Assembly: GCF_014203395.1 (NCBI RefSeq)
Contig: NZ_JACHIW010000001.1
Location: 5,625,501 to 5,689,500, forward strand
From: Saccharopolyspora phatthalungensis
Lineage (GTDB): Bacteria > Actinomycetota > Actinomycetes > Mycobacteriales > Pseudonocardiaceae
Length of the DNA: 64,000 nt
Reading direction: 5' to 3'
The first letter of the stretch is position 1. Every line of letters begins with the position of its first letter. The notes under the pieces are model-generated. The model did not search any database, had not been told where the DNA came from, and saw only the letters and a program-made list of their open reading frames with translations. A program made the translations under genes and the position numbers. Of the stretch, positions 29,473 to 36,840 are shown piece by piece.

Positions 29473-29979
29473 TCACGGGAGTTCGCGGGCAGCGAGCCAG
29501 CCGAAGCGCCGCAACGCCTGGGCGAACGTCTCCACTTCGGTGGCCAAGTGACCGAGCCGCGAGGTGCCCACGTCGCCGGTCTGGATCCGGTCGGCCTCGT
29601 AGGTCAGGTCTTCTTGGAGCAATCGCATCGCCGAGACCATTTGGTCGGGTGTGTCGATCCGCGCCGGAATGCCGGTGGGGTCAATGCCGAGCGTAGTTTC
29701 GCCGGATTCGCGGAAGGCGAAGGACACGATGCAGTCGGAGCATGCCAGGGCCGCGTTGGGCAGACCGGGCTCCGGGGCGTCTAGTGCTGAGCACGCTTCC
29801 ACTTCATCGCCCCGGAAGAGTTGCCGGCACCACGAGCTGACGAGAGATTCACTTGTGTTGCAACGGATGTGGGCGAACCGGCACCAGTCCGGCACGATCC
29901 CGCGCCGATATTGGAAGTACCGCATCGGGTCACATCGCGGCGTGTCGGGCGCTGGTCGGATGTGCGTTGCTGGGACCAT
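29473..29979 (-). CDS. Six-cysteine conserved protein (module copy 2)
   Basis: A 168-residue paralogue of the protein at 12.0-12.5 kb. The shared blocks are MRYFQYRRGIVPDWCRFAHI, SSWCRQLF, EACS, CSDCIVSFAF, IPARIDTPDQM and FAQALRRFGWLAAREL. All six cysteines of copy 1 are present. The extreme N-terminus differs and the start is uncertain: ATG 29979 is used here, but TTG 29994 and ATG 29925 are possible. It is divergent from the second HTH-DUF5753 gene, as in copy 1. Function unknown; metal binding is a guess from the cysteines. Confidence 0.72.
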   Translation of the reverse strand: MVPATHIRPAPDTPRCDPMRYFQYRRGIVPDWCRFAHIRCNTSESLVSSWCRQLFRGDEVEACSALDAPEPGLPNAALACSDCIVSFAFRESGETTLGIDPTGIPARIDTPDQMVSAMRLLQEDLTYEADRIQTGDVGTSRLGHLATEVETFAQALRRFGWLAARELP

Positions 29980-30121
29980 TTCTTTGTGCGTCAAGGCTTT
30001 CCCTAAGTTGGTACTGCAACCGAACGTTCAACAGGGGCTAGAGTGCCTGGTAGCGCGACAGCTCCACTACTCCTCAAATTGGGTGATCAACTGGCTCAAC
30101 AAGCCGATAGGATGTGTTTTC

Positions 30122-30970
30122 ATGACTGCTACCGTAGGCACGCCACGTGCCAGGGCGCTGTCGTCTGCGTTGCGGGAAGCCCGGCTAGCATCGGGTATCG
30201 GGGTTCGCGAACTGGGGCGCATGCTCGAATACACCCACGTCCAGGTCTCGAACTGGGAGACCGGTAAGCGGGTCCCGAGGATAGAAACCGTCGCTGCGAT
30301 CCTCGCGACGCTGCGTGTGCGGGCCGAGGAGCGGGACCGCATCCTCGATCTGGCCCGCAACGTGCACGAACCGAACTGGCTCACCGTCGGTCTGAACGGT
30401 ATCCCGCAACAACTGGCCGGTGCGGTCGAATGCGAGCGAGCGGCATCGGCGATCGCGGAGTGGGCGCCGATGCTGGTACCAGGTCTGCTCCAAACTCTCG
30501 ACTACAACCGGGCCATCAAGACAGCTAGCGGTTTGTCGGAGGCGGATACAGAGCTTCGGGTGATGTTGAGCGCCAGCCGACGTGAAGTCATCACGCGGAG
30601 AACGAACCCGGTGAGCTTCAACGCTTTCATCGGTGAGGCGGCGCTGTTCGAGCCAATCGGACCGCGTGAGGTGATGCTGGATCAGCTCGACCAGCTTGTT
30701 GAGTTCGCTGGTAGGAGCAACGTTGCCGTCCGAATAGTGCCGTTGCGGGCCGGTTGGCACCCGGGCTTGCTGGGGCCGTTCGTGCTGTACGAGTTCGACG
30801 ACATATCATCGGTAGTTCACTTCGAGCACTACAGCTCAGGTGCCTTCGTTCCGGCCGAGCACGATGTGAATGAATATCGCAGTGCGGTTCAGCAGATCGA
30901 AAACTTGGCGATGGATCAAGAGGGCTCCGCCGAGTTCGTCATTAGAGCGAAAGCGAAATGGGAAAGGTGA
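30122..30970 (+). CDS. HTH-DUF5753 regulator (module copy 2)
   Basis: A 282-residue regulator with an Xre-type HTH (residues about 10-60, YTHVQVSNWETGKRVPR) and a DUF5753 domain (PMLVPGLLQTLDYNRAIKTA, SRREVITRRTNPVSFNAFIG, IVPLRAGWHPGLLGPFVLYE). It is homologous to copy 1 at 10998-11843 but clearly diverged. It is followed after three bases by a DUF397 gene and is divergent from the Cys-rich protein. A truncated extra copy of its C-terminal tail lies further right. Confidence 0.9.
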   Translation: MTATVGTPRARALSSALREARLASGIGVRELGRMLEYTHVQVSNWETGKRVPRIETVAAILATLRVRAEERDRILDLARNVHEPNWLTVGLNGIPQQLAGAVECERAASAIAEWAPMLVPGLLQTLDYNRAIKTASGLSEADTELRVMLSASRREVITRRTNPVSFNAFIGEAALFEPIGPREVMLDQLDQLVEFAGRSNVAVRIVPLRAGWHPGLLGPFVLYEFDDISSVVHFEHYSSGAFVPAEHDVNEYRSAVQQIENLAMDQEGSAEFVIRAKAKWER

Positions 30971-30973
30971 GCT

Positions 30974-31147
30974 ATGATCAGCTATTCCTGGCAGAAGTCC
31001 AGTCACACAGGCCCGAACGGGAACTGCGTCGAGGTCTCGGAGCCGCGAGGCTTAGTTCGGGATTCGAAGGATCCGAACGGCCCGTGGCTGCGTGTGGATG
31101 TGCCCGCGTTCGTCCGTGCGGTTAAGAGTGGGCGGTTCGAGCGCTGA
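30974..31147 (+). CDS. DUF397 small protein (module copy 2a)
   Basis: A 57-residue DUF397 protein: MISYSWQKSSHTGPNGNCVE, then VRDSKDPNGPWLRVDVPAFV, ending KSGRFER. It starts three bases after the HTH-DUF5753 stop and is probably co-translated with it. It is nearly identical to the tandem copy at 31467-31640. Confidence 0.9.
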   Translation: MISYSWQKSSHTGPNGNCVEVSEPRGLVRDSKDPNGPWLRVDVPAFVRAVKSGRFER

Positions 31148-31166
31148 TCGGATCGGCGCGAGTATA

Positions 31167-31312
31167 GGTTTGGCTTGGTGAAGGCCCGTGGGTACTTCGG
31201 GACGCTATGGCAACCCAAGGTACTCACGGCCGTTACCTGGCCAAGTCTCTCCGGTTGTGTGCGGTCGTCCTGGAGCCCCGGGGCGGCTACGGCGGGCCGT
31301 CAATCCAGGTCT
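31167..31312. repeat. Direct repeat, left copy (about 146 bp)
   Basis: This segment is closely similar over its whole length to 31684-31831. It begins GGTTTGGCTTGGTGAAGGCC and ends CAATCCAGGTCT. In the right copy the final bases are the 3' end of the TetR gene, so the left copy carries a stray piece of that gene's tail (reverse reading TWIDGPP). The pair marks a tandem duplication of the DUF397 region. Confidence 0.85.
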
Positions 31313-31480
31313 TTCGAGCATCATAGTTCTGGTGCGTTCATACCTGCCGAACATGATGTCGAGGAGTACCGCAAGGCAGTGGAATGGCTGGGACGCATCG
31401 CAATGAGCGCGGAAGATACCTCGAACTTCATCGCCAATGCCATCGATCAGTGGAAGGAAACGGGTTGTGGAAGAGATTAG
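31313..31480 (+). pseudogene. C-terminal fragment of an HTH-DUF5753 gene
   Basis: About 55 codons reading FEHHSSGAFIPAEHDVEEYR, KAVEWLGRIAMSAEDTSNFI and ending WKETGCGRD. They align with the tail of the complete regulator (FEHYSSGAFVPAEHDVNEYR). The HTH and most of DUF5753 are missing. The fragment starts right where the left direct repeat ends and overlaps the start of the second DUF397 gene. It is a remnant of a partial tandem duplication, not a functional regulator. Confidence 0.85.
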
Positions 31481-31640
31481 CTGGCAGAAGTCCAGTTACA
31501 CCGGAGTGAACGGGAACTGCGTCGAGGTCTCGGAGCCGCGAGGCTTAGTGCGGGATTCGAAGGATCCGAACGGCCCGTGGCTGCGAGTCGACGTACTCGC
31601 TTTCGTCCGTGCGGTCAAGGCTGGGCGGTTCGAGCGCTGA
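31467..31640 (+). CDS. DUF397 small protein (module copy 2b)
   Basis: A 57-residue DUF397 protein starting at GTG 31467 (MEEISWQKSSYTGVNGNCVE), with VRDSKDPNGPWLRVDVLAFV and ending KAGRFER. Its central nucleotide sequence is almost the same as that of copy 2a, 493 bases upstream. It overlaps the end of the DUF5753 remnant. The intact frame suggests it still makes protein, but its own full-length regulator is missing. Confidence 0.85.
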   Translation: MEEISWQKSSYTGVNGNCVEVSEPRGLVRDSKDPNGPWLRVDVLAFVRAVKAGRFER

Positions 31641-31683
31641 TCTGATCGGCATGGGCATTGGTTTGGTGGTCGGCACAGGTGTC

Positions 31684-31831
31684 GGTTTGGCTTGGTGAAG
31701 GCCCGTGGGTACTTCGGGACGCTATGGCAACCCAAGGTACTCACGGCCATTACCTGGCCGAGTGTCTCTCCGGTTGGGTGCGGTCGTTCTTTGGCCCTGA
31801 CGCGGCTACGGCGGTCCGTCGATCCAGGTCT
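31684..31831. repeat. Direct repeat, right copy (about 148 bp)
   Basis: The counterpart of 31167-31312, running into the last codons of the minus-strand TetR gene. Both copies contain a short open frame starting MATQGTHG that diverges after about 15 codons, so it is unlikely to be a gene. Confidence 0.85.
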
Positions 31832-32393
31832 GAAGCAGCGGTGCCGTGATCGCGATCAGGTTCTCCTTCGGCTCCGCGCTGATCGCTTTGGTGCGCAGGA
31901 CCAGGCGGGCGGCCCCGAGGCCCATCAGGTGGCTGCAGACCAGTTCCGCCCGGAGGCGGGCCTTCGGGCCCGTCAGCCGCTTGGCCAGGCGGGTCACGAG
32001 TTGGCGCTCGAAGTTCGCGCGGAACTGGGCGCCCGCCGGTCGCGATGATGTGAACACCGCCCGCACCAGCGGGTCGCCCTGGGTGCGGTCGTGATAGTCC
32101 AGCAACGTCCGGACCAGGTGTTCGCCGAGGTGAGGGAGTTCGCAGTCCAGGAGCCGCTCCGCGTCCTGCTCGAAGCCCGATGCCTCGGCGAACAGGCTTT
32201 CCTTGCTGCCGAAGTACTTCACCACCAGCGCCGCGCTGACTTCCGCGTCCGCCGCGATGTCGCGCAGCGTCACGTCGGCATAGCCGCACAACGAGAAGCG
32301 GCGACGCGCCACCTTGAGAATGGCTTCGCGGGTGGCGCACGCGTCGCGCCGCTGGTCCTCGCCGACCGCGGTGGCCGGCCCCGTGCTGGACAT
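31806..32393 (-). CDS. TetR/AcrR family regulator of the adjacent MFS pump
   Basis: A 195-residue TetR protein. The HTH is at residues about 20-65 (AILKVARRRFSLCGYADVTL, then IAADAEVSAALVVKYFGSKE), followed by an effector domain with DPLVRAVFTSSRPAGAQF. It lies nine bases downstream of the MFS gene on the same strand, so the two form an operon. Two palindromes before the MFS gene are its probable operators, giving the usual drug-inducible pump circuit. Its last codons lie inside the right direct repeat. Confidence 0.9.
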   Translation of the reverse strand: MSSTGPATAVGEDQRRDACATREAILKVARRRFSLCGYADVTLRDIAADAEVSAALVVKYFGSKESLFAEASGFEQDAERLLDCELPHLGEHLVRTLLDYHDRTQGDPLVRAVFTSSRPAGAQFRANFERQLVTRLAKRLTGPKARLRAELVCSHLMGLGAARLVLRTKAISAEPKENLIAITAPLLQTWIDGPP

Positions 32394-32402
32394 GCAGTCA
32401 GG

Positions 32403-33857
32403 CTAGCGCGACCGTCCGACCGGAGTCGCCACCCGAGCGGGCACCGGCGCGTACCGACGGGGGCTCGGGGTCGCCGCGGCGATCACCGCAGCAAGCAGCG
32501 CCGCCCCACTGGCCACCAGGAACACCGAGGAATAAGCGAACACCGACGGATAGTGCACCCCGGAGACCTGAACTATCGACCCGGTAGTCAGCGCGACCAC
32601 GATGGCGCTGCAACTGGCCGTCCCGATCGAGCGGGCCAGGGTGTTCAAGCTGTTCGCGGCGGCGGTCTCGGTCTGCGGCACGGCCTGCATGATCAGCGTC
32701 GGCAGCGCGCCGTAGGACAGCGCTCCGCCGATCGAGCCTACGGTCAGGTTGAGCACCACCAGCGGCAGCGGAGCGTGCAGGAGGGATCCCGCGAAGTTAC
32801 CCAGCATCAGCACCGCACCGCCCAGAATCAGCGCGGTCCGCGGCCCGCGTCGACGGGAGATCCGCGCCGACACGGGGGAGAACACGCCCATCGCGGCGCC
32901 GATCGGCAGCAGCACCAGGCCGGTCACCACCAGCGACAGGCCGAAGCCGTATCCGGTGGCCGCCGGGGCCTGGATGATCTGCGAGCCCACCAGGAAACCG
33001 GCGAACATCGCGATGCCCACCAGCACCGAGGCGATGTTGGTCAGCAGCACCGTGGGGCGCGCCGATACCCGGAGGTCCACCAACGGCGAGGCGACACGCA
33101 GTTCATAGAGGCCCCACACGACGAACAGCACCGCCGCCGCGGCGACCAGGCCAAGGATTACCCCGCCGGCCCAGCCCCACTCGTTGCCCTTGGAAATCGC
33201 CAGCAGCAGGCAGGTCAGCGCCGCCGAGAGCCCGACAGCGCCGAGGAAGTCGAACCGGCCGCCGCTGCGCAGGGGCGACTCGGGCACCACCCGCAGAATC
33301 AAAACCATCTCGATGATCGCGAACACGGCCGCGCCGGCGAACAGCCAGTGCCAGTTCAGGCGCTCGGCGACCACCCCGGTCACCGGTAATCCCACCGCCC
33401 CGCCGATGCCCAGCGTCGCGCTCATCAGCGCCACCCCGGAGCCGACCTGGTGCTCGGGTAACTCGTCGCGCATGATGCTGATGCCTAACGGCACCACGCC
33501 GACGGCCGCGCCCTGCAATACCCGGCCGACGAGCACGGCGGCGAAGTCGTCGCTGACGGCGCCGATCGCACTGCCCACCCCCATGATGGCCAGGGAAATC
33601 AGCAGCATCCGGCGCTTGCCGTACATGTCGCCGAGCCGACCGGCGACCGGGGCGCACACCGAGCCCGCCACCAGCGACGCGGTGACCAGCCAGCCCGCGT
33701 TGGACGGCGTCGTACCCAGGAGTCTGGGGAATTCCGGGAGCAGCGGTACGACCAGGGTTTGCATCAACGACACCGCGATCCCGCACGATGCGAGCACCGC
33801 TATGACGATCTTCGAGCGTCCTGGTGCGGCCGGGGAAGCGGGCGTGGCGCTGCTCAT
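32403..33857 (-). CDS. MFS transporter (EmrB/QacA-type drug efflux)
   Basis: A 484-residue major facilitator with about 14 hydrophobic segments. It begins IVIAVLASCGIAVSLMQTLV and carries the loop 2-3 motif AGRLGDMYGKRRMLL and the antiporter motif region LMSATLGIGGAVGLPVTGVV. Such proteins export drugs or metabolites using the proton gradient. Start ATG 33857 follows GAGGAGCCCG. It leads an operon with the TetR gene, and two operator-like palindromes lie 21-59 bases before the start. Confidence 0.9.
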   Translation of the reverse strand: MSSATPASPAAPGRSKIVIAVLASCGIAVSLMQTLVVPLLPEFPRLLGTTPSNAGWLVTASLVAGSVCAPVAGRLGDMYGKRRMLLISLAIMGVGSAIGAVSDDFAAVLVGRVLQGAAVGVVPLGISIMRDELPEHQVGSGVALMSATLGIGGAVGLPVTGVVAERLNWHWLFAGAAVFAIIEMVLILRVVPESPLRSGGRFDFLGAVGLSAALTCLLLAISKGNEWGWAGGVILGLVAAAAVLFVVWGLYELRVASPLVDLRVSARPTVLLTNIASVLVGIAMFAGFLVGSQIIQAPAATGYGFGLSLVVTGLVLLPIGAAMGVFSPVSARISRRRGPRTALILGGAVLMLGNFAGSLLHAPLPLVVLNLTVGSIGGALSYGALPTLIMQAVPQTETAAANSLNTLARSIGTASCSAIVVALTTGSIVQVSGVHYPSVFAYSSVFLVASGAALLAAVIAAATPSPRRYAPVPARVATPVGRSR

Positions 33858-33877
33858 CGGGCTCCTCGCTCTCGACA

Positions 33878-33916
33878 GTGAACTTGTGTTCACCAAGCAA
33901 GTAAACTCGTGTTCAC
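33878..33916 (-). promoter_or_regulatory. Two palindromic operators upstream of the MFS/TetR operon
   Basis: GTGAAC-TTGT-GTTCAC (33878-33893) is a palindrome, and GTAAAC-TCGT-GTTCAC (33901-33916) is a second copy with one arm mismatch. Their starts are 23 bases apart, about two helix turns, so two TetR dimers could bind the same DNA face. They sit where the MFS promoter should be. Confidence 0.8.
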
Positions 33917-34043
33917 CACATGTCGCAAGATGTTTCCGGGTTCGATTCAGTACCGCTGGGTGTGTTTCGATCACGCAATCATCCACTATGGACGATCTCT
34001 GGCGGGGATTCCGGCCGCAGTCGGGGCCCCGGCCGATGCCGTA

Positions 34044-34065
34044 GGCGATTTCAAGGGCAATCGCC
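34044..34065. repeat. Palindrome of the GGCGATT/AATCGCC family
   Basis: The arms GGCGATT and AATCGCC surround an eight-base centre, TCAAGGGC. It lies in the intergenic strip between the MFS gene and the IS701-like element. It is a weaker relative of the GATTTC/GAAATC palindromes elsewhere in the window. Confidence 0.6.
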
Positions 34066-34127
34066 GAACCCCGCGCCCCCCGGTCGGCGTGTCCAGTCGG
34101 GCGATTGCGGACCGGCGGGGACTCTAG

Positions 34128-35532
34128 TAGGACTTTGTTAGGTGGTCATGGTGGTTGCTGGTGGCAGGTGGGGCATCGGCCTGTCCAGGTGGCCAGCAGG
34201 ACCTGGAGGGCGTGGAGGATCTTGTAGAGAGTCAGGCCGCCCCAGGTGCTTTTGGGCTGGTCAACCGGAGTTCGGTGAGGAACAGATGGGCGGCGGAGGT
34301 GAGGGTGACGTGGCGGTGCCAGCCGGTGAAGGAACGCCCTTCGAAGTGGGTGAGCCCGAGCCCGGTCTTGAGTTCCCGGTAGTCGTGTTCGATGCGCCAC
34401 CGGATCTTGGCCAGCCTCACCAGCTCACGCACCGGGGTGTCCTCGGGCAGGGTGGAGATCCAGTAGTCGGTGGGTTCGGGCTCGCGGGGCGGCCATTCGA
34501 CCAGCAGCCAGCACACCGGCAGACTGCCGTCAGCCTCCCGGGGAATATCGCGGTTGGCCGGCCGCACCCGCAGGGCCAGGAACCGAGAGCGCATCGCAGC
34601 GGTGGGATTGCCCTGGGTTTTCTTGGTTCCCTGCCGCCAGGTCACCCACCGCAGGCCCGTGCGTCCGGCGGCGAGCACGAGATCCCGCAACGTGGCGGGC
34701 GTGTCCTGGTAGCGGGGTGCGGGCCGCCGTCCCCGGCCGGAATACGACGCGGCCACCGGCTCGGCGTCTGCGGGATGAGCGGTGGCGGCCGCCTTGACGG
34801 CCATCACATACGGCAGTCCTCGTGCGCCCAGTTCGCACCGGAAGGTCGCGTTATCGCCGTAGCCGGCATCACCGACCACCACCGGCGGAATGTGCCCCCA
34901 GGCGGCCAGTTCGTCGAGCATCTCCAACACCAGCCGCCACTTCGGGCGATACCCCTGATCCTCAGGAATGCCGCAACGTGCCCGCCGGGCGGCGATGCGT
35001 TCGGCCTCGGCGCCGGTCGCGCACTCATCATCCCAGCTCTGCGGGAGAAACAACCGCCAGTCCAGCGCGGCCGAACAGGCATCGGTGACCGCGTGCACGC
35101 TCACCGCGACCTGGCAGTTGGTGACCTTGCCCGCCGTGCCGGTGTACTGCCGGGCCACCCCCGGCGAGGCCTCGCCGTCCTTGAGATGCCCGGTGTCATC
35201 CAGCACGAACGCCTCCGGGCACACCACCTGCACCGCCCGCGCCGCCAACCGCCGCCGCACCACCGCATAATCCCACGTCGAGGACGTGATGAACTGCTGC
35301 AACCGCTGATGATCCACCCCCAACCGCTCGGCCATCGGCTGCATCGACTTACGCCGCCCGTCCAGCATCAGCCCCCGCAGATACAGCCCACCATTCGCCC
35401 GCTGCTCACTACGGACGAACGACGTGAACACCTCACCCGCGAATTCCTCCAAACGGTCACGGACAGCGTCAAGCTCAGCCGGCAGCATCCCAAGATCATC
35501 CCACACGATGATCTACAAGTAACAAAGCCCTA
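34128..35532 (-). mobile_element. IS701-like insertion sequence
   Basis: The 1405-base element is bounded by 13-bp terminal inverted repeats TAGGACTTTGTTA and TAACAAAGCCCTA (one mismatch). It is flanked on both sides by CTAG (34124-34127 and 35533-35536), the four-base YTAR target duplication expected of IS701-family elements. It holds one transposase gene on the minus strand. Insertion separated the second LLM oxidoreductase gene from its original upstream sequence; only 41 bases, including the CTAG copy, lie between the element and that start. Confidence 0.88.
34232..35506 (-). CDS. IS701 family transposase
   Basis: A 424-residue DDE transposase. The N-terminal part has GLMLDGRRKSMQPMAERLG, then a first catalytic aspartate in FVLDDTGHLKDGEASPGVAR. 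A second is in VVVGDAGYGDNATFRCEL, and the C-terminal KIRWRIEHDYRELKTGLGL carries the YREL-type glutamate region. The frame is complete, so the element may be active. GTG 35506 is the longest start; ATG 35488 is an alternative. Confidence 0.92.
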   Translation of the reverse strand: MWDDLGMLPAELDAVRDRLEEFAGEVFTSFVRSEQRANGGLYLRGLMLDGRRKSMQPMAERLGVDHQRLQQFITSSTWDYAVVRRRLAARAVQVVCPEAFVLDDTGHLKDGEASPGVARQYTGTAGKVTNCQVAVSVHAVTDACSAALDWRLFLPQSWDDECATGAEAERIAARRARCGIPEDQGYRPKWRLVLEMLDELAAWGHIPPVVVGDAGYGDNATFRCELGARGLPYVMAVKAAATAHPADAEPVAASYSGRGRRPAPRYQDTPATLRDLVLAAGRTGLRWVTWRQGTKKTQGNPTAAMRSRFLALRVRPANRDIPREADGSLPVCWLLVEWPPREPEPTDYWISTLPEDTPVRELVRLAKIRWRIEHDYRELKTGLGLTHFEGRSFTGWHRHVTLTSAAHLFLTELRLTSPKAPGAA

Positions 35533-35573
35533 CTAGTGCACTGGGCCTGATCATCAGTCCACTGGAGGTAGGC

Positions 35574-36731
35574 GTGAGCAAGCTGCGTTTCGGTGTTTTC
35601 CTGGCCCCCTTCCACACCGCAGGCCAGAACCCCACCCTGGCACTGCACCGCGATCTCGAACTCGTCGGGCACCTCGACGCGCTCGGCTACGACGAGGCGT
35701 GGATCGGCGAACACCACTCCGCGGGCAGCGAACTCATCGCCTCGCCGGAGATCTTCATCGCCACCGCGGCCGAACGCACCCGGCACATCAAGCTCGGCAC
35801 CGGCGTTATCTCGCTGGCCTACCACAACCCGCTGTGGGTGGCCGACCGGATGGTGCTGCTGGACCACCTCACCCGCGGCCGGGTGATGCTCGGTGTCGGG
35901 CCGGGCTCGCTGCCCACGGATTCGGCGATGATCGGTCTGAACCCGACCGACACCCGTGAACTCCTCGAGGAGAACATCGACATCGTGTTGCGGCTCCTGC
36001 GAGGCGAAACGGTCACGGCGCAGACCCGCACGCACAACCTCATCGACGCCCGCCTGCAGTTGCGCCCCTATTCCGACCCCCTGTTCGACGTGGCGGTTGC
36101 CGCGGTGGCCTCGCCGACCGGTCCACGGCTGGCCGGGCGGCACGGCATCGGGCTGTTGTCGATCGGCGCGACCCTCACCGCCGACGGTTTCGACGCCCTG
36201 GGCCACCACTGGGGCATCATGACCGAGCGCGCCGAGGCGTTCGAGCGGGAGGTGGACCGCAGCGCGTGGCGGCTGGTCGGCCCGATGCACGTCGCCGAGA
36301 CGCGGGAGCAGGCGTACTGGGACGTCGAGCACGGGATCGAGGGCTGGTTCGACTACTTCCAGAAGATCGCGGCCTTCCCGCAGATGCACGTGGAAGGCGG
36401 CGACCTCGGGGAGATGATCGCGTTCATCCGCGAATCGGGCGTCGGCGTGATCGGCACCGTCGAAGACGCGGCCGAGCAGGTGCAGCGGTTGGTCGACCAG
36501 TCCGGCGGCTTCGGCGCGATGCTGCTGATGGCGCACGACTGGGCCAACCCGGCGGCGACGAAGCGCTCCTACGAACTGATCGCCCAGCACGTGATGCCCG
36601 CCTTCCAGGGGCAACGACAGTCCACACTGGACGCCAGGGATCGGGCCAGTGCCACCCGGGCCGGCTACGCCCAGGCCCAGCACGAGGCGATCGCGCACAT
36701 GACGAAGAAATACGAGTCCGAACGGTCGTAA
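35574..36731 (+). CDS. LLM class flavin-dependent oxidoreductase (limonene monooxygenase-like)
   Basis: A 385-residue luciferase-like monooxygenase: LRFGVFLAPFHTAGQNPTLA, then YDEAWIGEHHSAGSELIASP, LGTGVISLAYHNPLWVADRM and RVMLGVGPGSLPTDSAMIGL. It belongs to the branch that includes limonene 1,2-monooxygenase-like and alkanal monooxygenase-like proteins, and needs reduced flavin from a separate reductase. GTG 35574 follows GGAGG. It stands alone after an IS element, so its expression may now depend on a promoter inside or created by that element. Confidence 0.88.
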   Translation: MSKLRFGVFLAPFHTAGQNPTLALHRDLELVGHLDALGYDEAWIGEHHSAGSELIASPEIFIATAAERTRHIKLGTGVISLAYHNPLWVADRMVLLDHLTRGRVMLGVGPGSLPTDSAMIGLNPTDTRELLEENIDIVLRLLRGETVTAQTRTHNLIDARLQLRPYSDPLFDVAVAAVASPTGPRLAGRHGIGLLSIGATLTADGFDALGHHWGIMTERAEAFEREVDRSAWRLVGPMHVAETREQAYWDVEHGIEGWFDYFQKIAAFPQMHVEGGDLGEMIAFIRESGVGVIGTVEDAAEQVQRLVDQSGGFGAMLLMAHDWANPAATKRSYELIAQHVMPAFQGQRQSTLDARDRASATRAGYAQAQHEAIAHMTKKYESERS

Positions 36732-36778
36732 ACCGCATCTCGGGACCTGCTCCCGGCGGCCCTCCACCCTGGTCCGAT

Positions 36779-36820
36779 GGCGATTTCAATGGATATCGGC
36801 GCGTTTCCATTGAAATCGCC
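36779..36820. repeat. Long palindrome of the GATTTC/GAAATC family
   Basis: The perfect 14-bp arms GGCGATTTCAATGG and CCATTGAAATCGCC enclose a 14-base loop. It lies between the ends of the convergent LLM and FGGY-kinase genes, where it could act as a bidirectional terminator. Confidence 0.8.
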
Positions 36821-36840
36821 GTGGTCCGGGGAACGAGCCG

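Noticed and set aside
31167..31831. Direct repeats considered as attachment sites of an integrative element
   Set aside because: They enclose only a DUF397 gene and a regulator fragment with no integrase, and contain gene tails. A local tandem duplication explains them better.
31700..31849. Short frame starting MATQGTHG in both direct repeats
   Set aside because: The two copies diverge after about 15 codons by frameshift and one runs into the end of the TetR gene, so it is not conserved as a protein.
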